Assembly (NCBI GenBank): GCA_002794735.1
Contig: NBAZ01000003.1
Location: forward strand, 682,001 to 746,000
Direction of reading: 5' to 3'
Length of the DNA stretch: 64,000 nucleotides
Source: Pyrrhoderma lamaoense
Taxonomy: Eukaryota > Basidiomycota > Agaricomycetes > Hymenochaetales > Hymenochaetaceae
This document shows positions 36,730-48,912 of the stretch, one piece after another. The notes under the pieces were generated by a model. That model saw nothing but the letters and a program-made list of their open reading frames with translations. It was not told the DNA's origin and searched no databases. Position 1 is the first letter of the stretch. The number at the start of each line of letters is the position of its first letter. Position numbers and translations under genes: made by a program.

Positions 36730-38485
36730 ATGGTCAAACGAGAAGCAACGCCTCCATTAGAAGAGGACTGCAAATACTTTATAATCAATTACCCTTATCC
36801 TTTGTATGCAAATGTGCAAGTAGAGGAGGAACGCCATGATCTTGCTTGTTGGATCGCTTCATGCATCGGTCCTCAGTATCTAGCCGCGCTTTACTACAAA
36901 CCATCTGTACGTAAAATGCTACTATTAGCAGGTACAAGGATAATCACTGAACATTGGTTACACTTTCAACTTAATAATTTGGATGATAATGGGCGAAAAC
37001 ATAGTCTCCGAACATGGTTATTATTTCTGTCTACAAGTCTTGCATCAAGATCAATTCTCTTCTCGGAGGCCATAAATGGGCTGAATTTCTGAAAGAAATA
37101 AGCCCTGACTTAAAGCACAAGGTATCTAAGATATATTACTGTAGATACAGCAACGATAGAGAGGTGCAAAAATACGGTACGTAGTTTCGCAATTACTTCC
37201 CCTCAGCCTTGATTGTGACAAACGACACTATCACGATGTATAGGTTGGAGGCGCCTTGATGTCCAAGATCATTGGTTCAAAAAGCTTGATCTAGTCAATG
37301 GGTAAGCTTCTAGAAACTTCCAAGTAAACGCCACCTTAAGCTTAAACTTTCTTTATCAGACCCTTCGTGACAAATCCTTACCCGAAAACGTCTTTTTGTG
37401 ATACGCCAACAGAGACTCAGGTAGATTACAAGCTCTGTCGTCCTATTCCAAACAATGTATTTCCAACACCGAAGACCAAACCTCAAATTCGCTCAGTGGG
37501 TATGCATTACATCTCATCTCCTACAATATATGCATTATATGATTTCATCTGACTTTCCACCATTGTTTGGTATCATCAGTTCCGGGATCGGAAAAATATG
37601 TAAATCTGAAGAAGCAGGACACTCAAGGAATCAACAATTCTAATACGAACAATCCATTAAAGGCAAAGTCCTGGGCAGATCTCGTAAGCTCTGGAGAAGA
37701 TCAGGTAGATCAAGGAATAGATCGTAAGCGTCTAGCCCTCCCAATTCTGTAAACCTATGTCCTCAGGGCATTGCTTTTTTAGTTCCTAACAAGCCTATAT
37801 CGCTCAACTCGTCTAAGTCCCCGTCCTCAGTAAATCAAGCTTCGCCGGTCTTGGCAACTCCTCCGGGTCTCCCGCCACCACCGGGTTTGCCTCGTCCTGA
37901 TATCTTATCAACCAAGAATGCCTTCACATATGCTCCTTACTCTGCCTGGGATGATGCATCTTCTATGGATAACGTTAGGGCACCCCCAAAGGATGTTCCC
38001 TTTTCAAATACAACGGTGAAACCATCAGTGATAGACGTTTCGACTATGACTGCAAGCTTCGCGGTTGCAGCGATCAACTCTTCCGGCGATAATCTCTGGG
38101 CGTCAAACGCAAATAACGATGATAATGTGGAAAAGCTATGGGAAAAACCTTTGGTACACCCAACAGACTGGAACAAAGATCTATGTCCTACTCATAAAAT
38201 AGCGTGTAGGGACAAGATTTGTAAAGATATGGAAATATACAAGCAAAATCAGAAAAACAAGGCGAGGAACAACTCGCAGAGTGGGTTCACTCGGGAAAAC
38301 AACAAAACTAGAGAAAGCTCAGGCCGAAACAAACCTGATGAAGGTCGTGGACGTAAGCTCTATGCAGAACTTTCCCTCATTGTATCAATTTACTGAATTT
38401 AGTCGCGTATACAGGTGGAAGGGGAAGAGGCGGTTCTAGGGCACGGGGTAATGGTCGCAGAGCTAACAACGGTGGCTGGTGCTAA
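36730..38485 (+). CDS. Fungal conserved hypothetical with Cys cluster and RGG tail
   Basis: Not a named family that I can place. The start is the ATG at 36730 (MVKREATPPLEEDCKYFIIN). An N-terminal globular part of about 150 residues includes CKYFIINYPYPLYANVQVEE and KVSKIYYCRYSNDREVQKYG. A disordered middle contains the Pro-rich ATPPGLPPPPGLPRPDIL. Near the C terminus is a compact Cys/His motif, LCPTHKIACRDKICKDMEIY, then a basic Asn/Gln-rich stretch, and after the last intron a Gly-Arg tail (GRGRGGSRARGNGRRANNGG). The tail suggests RNA binding. Four short introns are visible. The N-terminal part breaks frame once between 37003 and 37060, upstream of INSLLGGHKWAEFLKEISPD; see findings. Confidence 0.6.
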
Positions 38486-38916
38486 GAAATATTTTACAAA
38501 TTAAGAATCCTGTGCCAACAGGTATTATCGTGCTTTATTTACATATGAAGGCACTCTCATTAGACATTCTCCGTTTCATCGAAAATTATCAATGCGTATA
38601 AATGTACTCAGTTACCAAACCCGATTAGTAGCTTTCGAATGATATAATCTCACATGTGCTTGTATTAGCTGTACTCAAAAAAATGTGATAGCAAGATTTT
38701 GAATTCTCATATGGGCGGATTCTTGACCAAGGCATAGTTCAATGCAATCCTAAAGATTCAAAGAAGTCTCCTAAAATTGTATCACGTGGCATGCAACCCG
38801 AAAGGCATATGAAATTCAAATTGAATTTCGTTGCCTATTTCAAGCTTGCAAAAGTAGAAGTCGTGATCATCACAATAAGGGGTACTTATAGCACACACAA
38901 CATTAATGAGCGAAGG
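38486..38916. other. Intergenic, upstream of NHA antiporter 1
   Basis: Promoter of the antiporter gene and 3' flank of the RGG gene. No further gene was recognised. Confidence 0.45.
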
Positions 38917-41173
38917 ATGATTCGAGTTACAGAAGTCTGTGTTCAAACCTTACTCTCTCTCTCAGCTGACAAGTTATAACATACAGGCTACGACCGTCAG
39001 CCTTACTTACCTCGCCCTGAGTGGCTTTGTCGTTTTGGTATTTAATTCATATTATTTGCTCCTCAGTTATTGGAATTAATGTATCAGCCTATACTCTATA
39101 GTTCAGCATGATGTCATTATTAATCAAGGAAAAGGTATGCCTACCAACCACAGTCCTTTGAAAGGAGAATCTAAAGCACGCGCTTTCACCGATAATGATG
39201 CCAGCTTTTCATGGGTGAGGCCGTCCTCGGTACCGGTTTCGGGATCATCATTGGTCCATACTGTGCCGGCATATTCGATCCTAGATCATGGGGCTCCTCG
39301 GAGACAGTAGAAAACAAAATAACTCTTGAAGTGATGCGCATCGTCCTTGCTACAGGCCTTTTCGCGATTGGTGTTGAGCTACCTAAAGCTTATCTTGCTG
39401 AACATGTAAAGAGCTTACTCATTATGGTGAGGGATCTTCCTTGTGCTACAGACATCTATTTAGCATTGATCACTGAGTTAAACCTCCTAATGAATAGGTC
39501 GTTCCGATGATGGCGTTTGGGTGGTTTATCGTTGCGGGTGAGTTTGTTTTGTACTTATACTAATGCTATATTGTATCTTGATAAAAAACTAACATTACTA
39601 CTTAGGGATGATTCGAGCTTTGTTTTCTTCTTTAACATTCGTTTCGGCTCTTGCGATTGCAGCTTGCTTGACCCCGACGGATCCTATCCTCGCAGCAGCT
39701 ATAATCGGTGGTAAATTCGCAGTAAAGAATGTTCCCGGGCACATTCGCCGACTTCTTAGGTGAGTTGCCCCAAATGAATGGGCTCAAGGCTCACTAAGTC
39801 CATTTACTGCTTTCAAGTCTATTTGATAATATGATTCAGAGTGCGTGGACTAATTGATATTCTTTTCTGAAGTGCGGAGTCGGCAGCAAACGATGGATTG
39901 GCCTATCCCTTCCTTTCTATTTCAATATATCTAGCTGTGGAAGAGTCAAAGAGAGTGGCATTTGGGAAATGGTTCCTTGTTGGCTGGCTTTGTGAGTACT
40001 TCTTGAAAAATTCCGATTGATATGTGGGTTACCTAACCTATCTACTCACATAGACCAAGTCATTCTTGGCTCTGTCATCGGTTCTGTTCTTGGTATGCAC
40101 ACTCTTGTCCTGGACTCCTATTGATGTTTTCTGTGTGACATGAACAAAAATTCCCTAGGGATCGCGTTCTCCCATCTAATGCGCATCTCCCACAACAGAG
40201 GCATCATTGATCGTGAATCATACGTGGCCCAATACCTGGCACTAGCGATCTTTACGACTGGTCTCGTAAGTACAATCGGGTCTGACGACTTGCTTGCTGC
40301 TTTCGCGGCTGGTTCGGCAATTTCCTGGGATGGCCATTTTAATGTGCATACAGAGAACGAGGTATTCTCTTCCGTTATTGATTTGGTGCTTAACTGTGCA
40401 TGCTTCATATACATCGGAGCCTGGCTTCCATTTAATAAATTCAATGCTCCTGACTTGGGAATTGAACCATGGAAACTAATTGTGTTGCTGATTGCGATAC
40501 TTTTGGTACGTAGAATCCCGAGTATGATTCTTCTATACAATTGGATTCCGGATGTCCATTCCCTTAAAGAGGCTTTATTCTGTGGACACTTTGGACCGAT
40601 GGGGGTCGGAGCTGTGTTCGTCTCAACACTAGCTATCACCGAGTTACAGAGTTCGCTTGATGGAGAGATGGCAGAAAGTAGAAGAGATCAGAATGAACTA
40701 CTCAAAAACAGTCTACATCCTATCGTGGGTTTCGTAGTACTGGGAAGTATTCTTATTCGTGAGTATCTTTTCAAAATTCTTTAGAGCCAAGGGCTAGTCT
40801 AACACCAAATTATATTTCTATTCTAGATGGTCTTTCTATCCCAGTATTTTGGTTCGGTCGATCAGTCCATATGCGCGTACGAACAATGTCAAGGACCTTA
40901 TCTCTAGGTGGAACTCGAACGACAACCCTCACCGCTACTGGTGTCCTCCCAGATTGGGCTATAGGTCTAAGAAGATCTCCTGCAGACAGTCTCTTTGAAA
41001 GAAATGTGAGAATAAGAGAGGAGCACACGGATATTGAAAATAGGCGCGGCATTAGCAAGAGAACTGACCAAAATGGGGATCAGGATGAGAGTAGGGTTGG
41101 TACAGTGGTCTCTACTCCTGTACGAGAAATTGATGGACCGCGTGTCGAGTGCGAAAGCCATATTGCTCCGTAA
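38917..41173 (+). CDS. NHA/Sod2-type Na+(K+)/H+ antiporter, copy 1
   Basis: Plasma-membrane alkali-cation/proton antiporter for salt and pH homeostasis. Tiny first exons are resolved by splicing: MIRVTE, then ATTVSLTYLALSGFVVL, then FSMMSLLIKEK, then LFMGEAVLGTGFGIIIGPY. Family motifs follow: FDPRSWGS, ITLEVMRIVLATGLFAIGVE, ACLTPTDPILAAAIIGGKF, and ESAANDGLAYPFLSISIYLA. The ion-binding double-Asp motif TIGSDDLLAAFAAGSAISW is intact. Late core motifs are ACFIYIGAWLPF and ALFCGHFGPMGVGAVF. The tail is short (about 110 residues), closer to S. pombe Sod2 than to the long Nha1 tail. Eight or so short introns are present and the frame is unbroken. A paralogue with the same intron positions lies at 54459. 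Confidence 0.93.
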
Positions 41174-41445
41174 CACCAACTTAACAAGAATTTCTCCGGT
41201 TATCATTCCGCTCCTTCTATTAGATGACTTTTTTCAAATAGTAATGGGTTCACGATTTAGAGTACGATTTATGACCAAAATTAGATTAGACCTTAGAGAA
41301 CACATTGAAGAAATAGATTGATAGAGTTAATTTCGATCAATACTACTCAGTACTCTCATTTTATTACTCTTTTAACATAAGATACATGTGAGGCTGACAA
41401 TAAACTAACAATTTTATAATATTTACAACACTAAATTTAAGGAAA

Positions 41446-43528
41446 CTAAGAAACAATAGACATCCCATCTTTGATCATGATACTCCTAAATATTTCCCCA
41501 CTCTCCCCACTCCAAGGTATCTCTTCTTCCCAGTGTGATATAAACACGACAGCCTGTTTTTCATCCAACCCACATATCTGCTTCTCTTTGTTATTTGTAT
41601 TATTGGAGGGCATTTGTGCAGAAACGGGGAGTGGAGATAAGCACGCGCAGCAGCAACCATTTTACTATCCATCCCCGCAAACGGTTCATCAAGGATGATA
41701 AGCGGTGCGCGTCCTACTAAAGCACGCATAAGTAGAACCATACTCTGCTCCCCGTGCGGGAGTGAAGCAAACGGTCGGGACGCCCAACTCCGCGTTACTT
41801 CTTCCTCTTTATCCTTGATGTTCTCTGCAATCCATCGCACAGGACCAAGATTCCATAATACCTCATCCACTCTCCTCTCTTCTTCCTCCGAACTCTTACG
41901 ATAACAATACCTTCCGTCAAATCCCGTTGCAATTGCTTCTCTCACACTAAGTGCCCCGGCACCAAGGCGTCTTGGGAACGCAGCTGCAATCTCCGGTGAA
42001 GATATCCCTATGAGTCGTTGCAGCGAAGAAGTGGGTTGTTGTCTTCGAGGGCGGGAGAAGAGTGTTAGTGCGTTGTAAGGGTGGGAAGGCTGGGTTGGTT
42101 GGGAATAGGACTGGGGGTGGTCACCTGTTAGCATTGAAATCAAAGTTGTTTTACCGGATCCTTGAGAGAGAGAGCTTTAATATCAGAGGATGATGAGATA
42201 GGATATTTAAGAGTAAAAGCTTACCGTTGGGCCCTTGCAGATGCCATCGATCACCTTCTTTGATCGTCCAATTGACATTTTTTAGAACCTTTATAACCGG
42301 CCATCGTGTTTAGTAGTAGTTTTTGGATAAACAAAAAAACGTCACTCTGACATGTCTATCATGGTATTTCACATTTACATCCTTCATCACAACTAATTCC
42401 TTTCGATTTTCTCGTTGATTCGATCCTGGGATTTCTCCAATCCGCTCCCCAGATACACTTCTGTGCCTTGCGATGTTCCTTTCGCCCTCAACTGACTCAC
42501 AAGTGGCATTGCCTTCTCAAGCGTGAGCGGAGTAACTTGTTGGCCCTTCACAAGAGCGACATGAGTAATCCAATCAGGAAGTGGATCCTGAGGACGTAAT
42601 GCTAGCAGGATGCGCGGTCGGCGAGACTCATGCAATTCATGAAGGAGGTTTGTCAACTTTGGTCGATGCTGGACATCCAAGCCGGCTGAATACGCACAGT
42701 TAAATCAATATACTCCAGCCCTAAATATAAAAAAATGATGAGACTGAAAGCGTACTTAGGGGTTCGTCCAGTAAAAGTAACTCAGGTCTTCCAAGTAAAG
42801 CCTTAGCAATCCTAGCTCTCCTCGTCTGTCCATTGCTCAAAACGATGAACGGGAGATCCAGTAGTCTTTCGAGATCAAGCCGCTCTGCCAGTGACTTTAG
42901 CTCATCTATTTGTTCCGGGCTTTTGATTTCTGAGAAAAGGGCCTCGCGCAAAGTTACCCTGTCTTCTTCACGTACAGCGCCATAACGTGCAGAGTAGTCA
43001 TAAAAAGCACCTCCACTAGCCCGCCGCTGTGCCGTAAAAGAAACGAGAGATATACAATCATGAGGATCGCGTTCACGAGGTTTCGATTTCGTCAGAGAGC
43101 TCTCTAAATCAAACAGAAAGGGAAAGACACCTTTTATTGGAGGAGGGGTAATACGTTTGTATCCTAATAATGTCTATAGGAGGCACAACACGTTCCAAAT
43201 GGGGTTTTGTACTTATTATGTATCGTACCGCAGACATATATGATAACATACGCACCTCCAATAGTTCACCTTTTTCTCGCCCAGCTGCTCCTACTATCGC
43301 CCAGCTCTCATCTTCGTTCACTGTCCAATCCAAGTTCTTGAAAACGGGTTGTGAGTTATTCCCATCACCAAAGCGATAGACATCTGCGTTTGGAATCCGG
43401 ATAACTGGGAGGTTATGGGATGTATTGGCAATAGTGCTATTGAATCGCGTGTTAACGAAGGAAGTGTTTACAGGAGTCTTCCCGAAAATGTGATAAATTC
43501 TGTATGCTACACCACTCTTGAGCATCAT
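41446..43528 (-). CDS. Two-domain ABC ATPase, YDR061W/ModF-like, mitochondrial type
   Basis: A soluble twin-ABC protein without membrane segments, resembling yeast mitochondrial Ydr061w. The start is taken at the ATG at 43528 (MMLKSGVAYRIYHIFGK), a basic, Arg/Lys/Ser-rich N terminus that fits a targeting peptide. Domain 1 has a degenerate Walker A (VGAAGREKGELLE, with the Lys kept but Gly where Ser/Thr is usual), a signature LSNGQTRRARIAKALL and Walker B PELLLLDEPL. Domain 2 has a normal Walker A (GPNGSGKTTLISML), a signature-like LPHGEQSMVLLMRAL and Walker B APLIILDEPFAGMD, followed by VVFISHWEEEIPW. Two one-base frame breaks occur, at 42407-42410 between the domains and near 41567 before the last strand; see findings. 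It is tail-to-tail with the NHA gene, and upstream of it the tandem repeat array begins. Confidence 0.88.
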
Positions 43529-44699
43529 TCGAAGTACAAACGCGAGCACCACATGTACAAATTTGAAGAGGTGTATCAAGATCAAGTTGATGAGGAAAAA
43601 TAACTTTCAAGTTCGTGACTCGTTTGGCTCAGTAATTAGGTACACATGTGACCTGGTTTATACTTAAATCAAACAGGGCCACCATTTCAGCAACCATGAC
43701 GTACCAGCCGTCGACAAAGTATTATCGATATCATCGTCATCAGTATTTCTCATCCTGTTCTCAATCATGACTGATACTCCAGCGCGGCTTCTCTCCAAAA
43801 AGTCACTCCCTCGGAAATTAACTCGACTTCAATCGTTTTCACGATTAGTAAACACCAGATAAATGAACTGATTCACCCCTAAGGCTCAATAACAATACAC
43901 TCTACCACTAACCTTACGAATAGATGGCTCATATATTTCTTTGTGATTTGATGTTGTGATATAAATCTCGGTCTACTGGTATATATACAGACCACATAAC
44001 GCACATGTCCTATTCCACAAACCGTCTCATATCGTCAATGTGGCCTTGTCTTTCGTCTGTTCTTCGTACCATACGCTCTATAGACTACAAATCACACACA
44101 ACTACCACAGTAAGTGTATATGACTCAAGAGATGCCTTTGATCTTGCCATACCAGTGGAAATAGCATGATGCCTAGTAAATGTTGGTGCGTCATCTCCTT
44201 TTCGTAATCTAATGCTTCATATTGTTAACCAATAATCTAGTTGGACGTGATCCAGGTTTAAAAGGCATCGGGCCCTCCTCTTCACTTGTTTGTCTGTTGC
44301 GTCTTCATATGATACCATATACTTATGAATATGAAGGGGAGCATCGCAAGCCTATATTCGATGGACATTTTTCGAGTTGTCTAAAACTACTTCTCATTAA
44401 TCAACTGGGACTTGGCCGGAAATCGTACTTCGCTTCACATGCGAGCTTTTACATTAGGGGAACCTCCTTTACCCACCCACTTCCCATGCGTGTACCTCTG
44501 ATGATTCCCAAGATATTCAAGTACTCAATTCGATCCATTTTTTTAGAAATATATGACTCTGATACATGAAGTTCAACGAAATCACATATTTCTATAGATA
44601 CTAAGAAATGCTGCGTAGAAGAAATAGAAAAAAATTAGGTATAGTTGAGGAGAAAATATATCACGAACAACTGACTAATTCCAATTTCGTGACTTTACA
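43529..44699 (-). repeat. Relic of the array unit upstream region
   Basis: Sequence at 43,930-44,040 (AGATGGCTCA...TTCTTTGTGATTTG...GATATAAATCTCG...ACCACATA) repeats, with divergence, at 48,050-48,160 and 50,690-50,800 within the array. This piece is therefore the far-upstream end of a unit whose gene has been lost next to the ABC gene. A plus-strand frame here (44222-44569) has no ATG and is not supported. Confidence 0.5.
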
Positions 44700-45274
44700 G
44701 TGAATTTCTCGAACTTTGGGTATTAGCATCTTAGGCTTCAAAGCCTCTGGGATCGAAATCTATTCTAGCTTCTAAATCTAGTGAAGATTGTGTGGCTTGA
44801 AGTCTTCTGAATGAGAGCTCTCATCCTCTCCATCATTATTCGACAATGGCTGTATACTTTCAGTGGCCACAGTACAAATTTTCTCTGTCAAATTTTTCTC
44901 ATAGTTCTTTTATTGGTAAATGTCATGATCAGAGCTCATAGTAAATCTGACAGACAGTTCGAATTTACATCCATAGTTTGGCTCGTTTCGCTTCTGTCTA
45001 TCCCCGTATCTCGTCTAAACAAGGCATAAACCTCAGCCTCACTAAGGCTGTCGAATAGGATCGCATGACGTCGCGCATCCAGTCGCTAATGTGTATTATC
45101 TATAAGTACATTCTCTAGCTCCTCTCCTACGAAGGTAGCTTGCCACTCCTGCGCTTGACTGATCATTTTCTCCCTCTAATTTCTGCGAGCTGCTGAATCT
45201 GCCCGCAAATGGAAGTTTGGTGAGGGATCTACAACGACGACCGTCTCCGCTTGAATAAGAATCTCAATGCGCAC
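44700..45274 (-). pseudogene. Array copy A: broken WQ/NTxPR-family gene
   Basis: Homologous to copy B (46247-46858) along both exons. Visible pieces are IEILIQAETVVVVDPSPN, then MISQAQEWQATFVGEELENV, then RLDARRHAILFDS. The exon-2 part reads DFDPRGFEA. The start codon is GTG in place of ATG, there are in-frame stops after ARRN and after DNTH, and a further stop sits in the exon-2 motif. The intron region is still recognisable at 44,928-44,970. It is the most decayed gene-bearing member and the first one after the ABC gene. Confidence 0.75.
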
Positions 45275-46246
45275 ATCTATATCTATAGAGACTAAAAGTG
45301 AAGACAAGCAACAATGAAGGATTAAGATCAGAAGAATATGGGCTATTCAGTGCAAGCTACTAATTGGAGCAGAATAACCATACTTGTTCAAGGTTATACG
45401 CGGGTTTTATGGGAGTGAATGTGAGGTCAGATGAGGAGGAAGGCTCTCCTCGTCTTTTAATCTCTCTCATTCACCGACCCATTGAATAGTATCCCGGTAC
45501 CGCCCAGTACTAAAAATGGTCATATCTTAAAGGATAATAAAGACCCCTTGTGGTGTCTATGACAATGGGTAAGGGGTTCATCTATCAGTCGAATCAGATA
45601 ATGCGGGTTTTCAACCACCTCGTTTCACCACTTACGTCACTTTAGAACCTTTTCACGAAAGAGCTATACTCGTTTACTTCCTCTTTATTGTTATCCTATT
45701 CATCCGCTAAGTCCCGTCTCCCTGACTTGAGTGGATCCGGTGTAGTGTTTGTTAATGCATTGTTGATCATAACTAGGTGGGGAATATTTCATTCGATTTC
45801 GAAACTCCGGTATCTTTTCTCACACTGCCTCTCATTGATTTCCCTTTTTCTTACTGAAAATATCTACCTGAAACTCGATACAGAGCTTATCAGAACTAAT
45901 AATGAATGAAAACAATGATGGTATGTCTTCCGAGTAGTACGATGTTACTTTTGAGCATGACTAAGCGGTTTTTCTTTTTTCTTTTGTTCTAGATCTTTCT
46001 TTCAGTACAGATTTAAAAATTCTCGTTGTTCCCGGCACAAATATGTACCGATCATCGGAATTAGTGTATAACGACTTAATGTCGACGTACTCTAGGTCTG
46101 ATACCAGGAAATAAGTGACACAAGGCTACATGTACTAGGATATATATAATTAACGAGGAAAGAAACATATATCGTGCATGATGCACCAAACCACAAAATC
46201 CAAGGTCAGTATATGTGATCAAATCAACAAAAATGACGTACCCAGG
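45275..46246. repeat. Upstream part of array unit A
   Basis: Carries the shared upstream element at 45,591-45,652 and the repeated CATGACTAAGC motif near 45,957, both found in the other units at matching positions. No gene was recognised. Confidence 0.55.
45591..45652 (-). promoter_or_regulatory. Shared upstream element, copy A
   Basis: CAGATAATGCGGGTTTTCAA and the following CCACCT...TTTCACCACTTACGTCACTTT match elements at 47,201-47,273, 49,829-49,880 and 52,201-52,240. On the gene's strand it contains a TGACGT half-site here and in copy C. It lies about 320-380 bp upstream of the broken gene. Confidence 0.6.
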
Positions 46247-46858
46247 TTATACTTGCGACCAATCTTTCGAACCTTGGGTTTTAGCGTCTTCTTCGAATTT
46301 GGAATAAGCCTCAAAGTCTTCAGGATTGAATCCTATCCCTTCTTCAAGGTCGAGCGGAAGATCGAGCAATTTGAAGCCAGAAGGATCAAAAGACTCGTAT
46401 TCTCTGTCACAAACTGTTGAAGGCTGGCTACTTTTCTTAGCAGTTGTGCCAAATTTCTCTATCGAGTTTATACTGTTGTTCTATTGCAAGACAAACGTTG
46501 TAATCAGAGCTCATAGTAAATCCGATAGACTGTCCACACTTACAGCTATGTTTTGGGTTTCTTGACCCTCTTTTTGTCCTGTATCCTCGCATACCAGATT
46601 TTCGTCTGTTATACTGACGTCGGTGTCATGGAAGCTGTCAAATAGGATCGCGTGCCGACGCGTGTCTAGTCGGGGGCTTGTATTTTGTATAAATACATCC
46701 TCTGACTCCTCCAAGAAAATGGCTTGCCATTCTTGTGCCTGATTTATCATTCTTGTCCTGTTTATCCTTCGCAAAATTGCATCTTCCCGTAACTGGGAAT
46801 TTGGGGAAGGATCAACTACGACGGTCGTCTCCTCCTGAATATGGATCTCAATGCGCAT
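46247..46858 (-). CDS. Array copy B: WQ/NTxPR-family small protein
   Basis: Unrecognised family. Start at the ATG at 46858 (MRIEIHIQEETTVVVD). Exon 1 (46544-46858, 105 codons) carries the core: INRTRMINQAQEWQAIFLEE, then DVFIQNTSPRLDTRRHAILF. A 63-nt intron (46481-46543) follows, with donor GTAAGT and acceptor CAATAG. Exon 2 (46247-46480) begins NNSINSIEKFG and carries two acidic motifs, FDPSGFKLLDLPLD and IGFNPEDFEAYSKF, and ends in QGSKDWSQV. Total 182 residues, with no signal peptide, membrane helix or Cys cluster, so a cytosolic or nuclear protein is likely. If the intron is retained, the protein ends VSVDSLSDLL instead. An intact copy. Function unknown. Confidence 0.7.
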
Positions 46859-48912
46859 ATCTATCTTCACAGGAAACGTAAGTAGAAGTAGTCTATGATT
46901 AAGGGATAAATCAAATAAATCGGATACCAGACGGTCAAAGCGGGACACTGCAATGGAAAAGGATGGATACGCTTGTCCGAAGTTGCTAGTTATCAGTGGA
47001 TTTGGCAAGGAGCTAGTAGTAACCGTTTACAAGATGAGGAAGAAGACTATCTTTCAGCAGTCTTTTTATACCTTACACTTGCCGACTCATGGAATAGTAA
47101 CCCCGAAATCTATGCAGTGGTAGGGATGATGAAGCTGTAGAAGACAATGGATATTCATTGTGGTAACCAAAATAATGGGTTTGAGGTTCATTCTTCGTCC
47201 AGATCAGATAATGCAGGTTTCCAACCACTTCATTTCACCACTTTGTCACTTTTCAACTCCTCAAAGAAGACAAAGAAGGTAGTATCTTGTTTCTCCCCCT
47301 TTTCTACGCCTATTCTTTCAATGTTTTTCACTTGTATTGACTTGTATACTGTGAATGAAGCCAATGAGGTATTTTTTGATTATTGACTGGTATATCAGAA
47401 AGAAAACCAACTGAAGAAGCAGCTCAATATCTTACCCTCATCAAGACACATTCCACTTTGTCGCGATCGAGCATCTACCTATCATATACTCAAACTATTA
47501 TAAAATAAAACAGTGAGCTCAAATCACGAGCCCTGCTGTGCGTCTGATAGTCGTCAAGGATCAATAAGCAAACCCGACAATTTAAAAGTGCACAATCAGA
47601 TGAGCTGTAAGACTCTCAATAAACTCAAAACCTGTAGAGTTTATAGTGAAACGAAAGGACCATTGTGGAGATATGTACTGTTGGCAGAAGCAAATGTGCT
47701 CTGCAGAGCAATCGCGTTGGGTATGGTTTTTGGACACAGAGCTTGGATGCTTAGTTGTGAGCTAGTATACTCAAGTTACAGACATATGGAATCATTATAC
47801 CCGAAGCAGACATCACGTTTGTTGCACTTTGGAAACATAGTATTCTATACTATTTTTAATTCTATAGTAAATAAATCAGATTATCATTATGTATATCTGG
47901 AATTTCATTACGTAGTGCTGATAGTATAATAATGACTAAGCATGACTAAGCTATACTTCCTCTTCCCTGAGATTCTTTGACTGTTGTGCGCACTTATATA
48001 TCGTACTCCAAGGGCTCAATGCCGACCCACACAAAACTTTAACCCTATGAGAAAAAGATGGCTCATGTTCTTTCGATCTAATGTATCACCGTGGTTCTTT
48101 GTTGTGATATCTAATCCTCGGCCTAGTACGCCTGGTATATATATGTCGACTACGAATAATTTTCATTTTCGCGTCTTGATGTATGTTGGACAGCCTTTGA
48201 CTTTACTCTCTTCTCTTATTAGGCCTACGAAGTTTTCCTGAGTCTTAAAGCTCCTCGGACCATGCATAACTACCAAACCGCGAGCATGTATGACTTGAGG
48301 GATCCTTTCTAATTCGCCTATATACATATTCCACTTTGAGGCATGAAAATCGTTAGTATGGCATCTCTTTGTGCATCTTCGTGGGTACGTGCTGTTAAGA
48401 AGATTTATCTTATGTGTCATAAGTGTCAAAGACATCAAGCCAGTATCATTATCTGTTTATTACTCATTTCCACATATCCGCCAAGAAAATCCGTGTACTT
48501 CGAGAAAATCTATGTGTTTCTAATAGATAGTCACAATTCAAGATGCCTCAACTCCTTTTGTAGACACAGGGACTCGAATGGATGAATGCTGTGCCTTAAC
48601 CCACACGTAAGTTCTCCTGTAGGTGAGTTCTTGGATACCTCATTTATCTCCCCGCCTTTTACACAGGCATCTTGGATATTGACTACTATACTCGGATACA
48701 TGCAGCTCGACCTACACTTGTCAAATATTTGATCTTATCATGACTTAAGAAAAAGCACAAGTAATGATTTAGGAGTACATACACCACATATTCTATACAT
48801 GTAGGGAAAGGAAATATATGCGGGTCTGCTGGATCACTCTACAAAGGCCGAGGTCGATAAGTGTAACCGCTTAGATCGGAAGTGACATACCCAAATCGTT
48901 TCGCGTTGGTAG
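46859..48912. repeat. Upstream part of array unit B
   Basis: Holds the copy-B promoter (TATAAAAA on the minus strand near 47,070), the shared element at 47,158-47,273, and stretches repeated in unit C. The AACAGTGAGCTCAAATCACG block (47,510) matches that near 50,155, CATGACTAAGC (47,940) matches 50,519, and the GATGGCTCA block (48,057) matches 50,691. A plus-strand frame at 47513-47929 starts without ATG and is not kept open in unit C, so I do not call it. Confidence 0.55.
47158..47273 (-). promoter_or_regulatory. Shared upstream elements, copy B
   Basis: Two blocks: ATTGTGGTAACCAAAATAAT (from 47,158) and CAGATAATGCAGGTTTCCAA with the following CCACTTCATTTCACCAC (from 47,204). Both recur upstream of copies C and D at the same distance from the ATG (about 300-410 bp). 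Confidence 0.65.

Noticed and set aside
47513..47929. 138-codon plus-strand open frame inside array unit B
   Set aside because: It begins at GTG rather than ATG, and the homologous stretch in unit C is not open.
48545..48620. tRNA-like sequence: CATTCGAGTCCC and GTGGGTTAAGGC on the minus strand resemble tRNA box B and D-arm pieces
   Set aside because: No acceptor stem, anticodon arm or proper spacing could be drawn; at most a decayed tRNA or SINE-like scrap.
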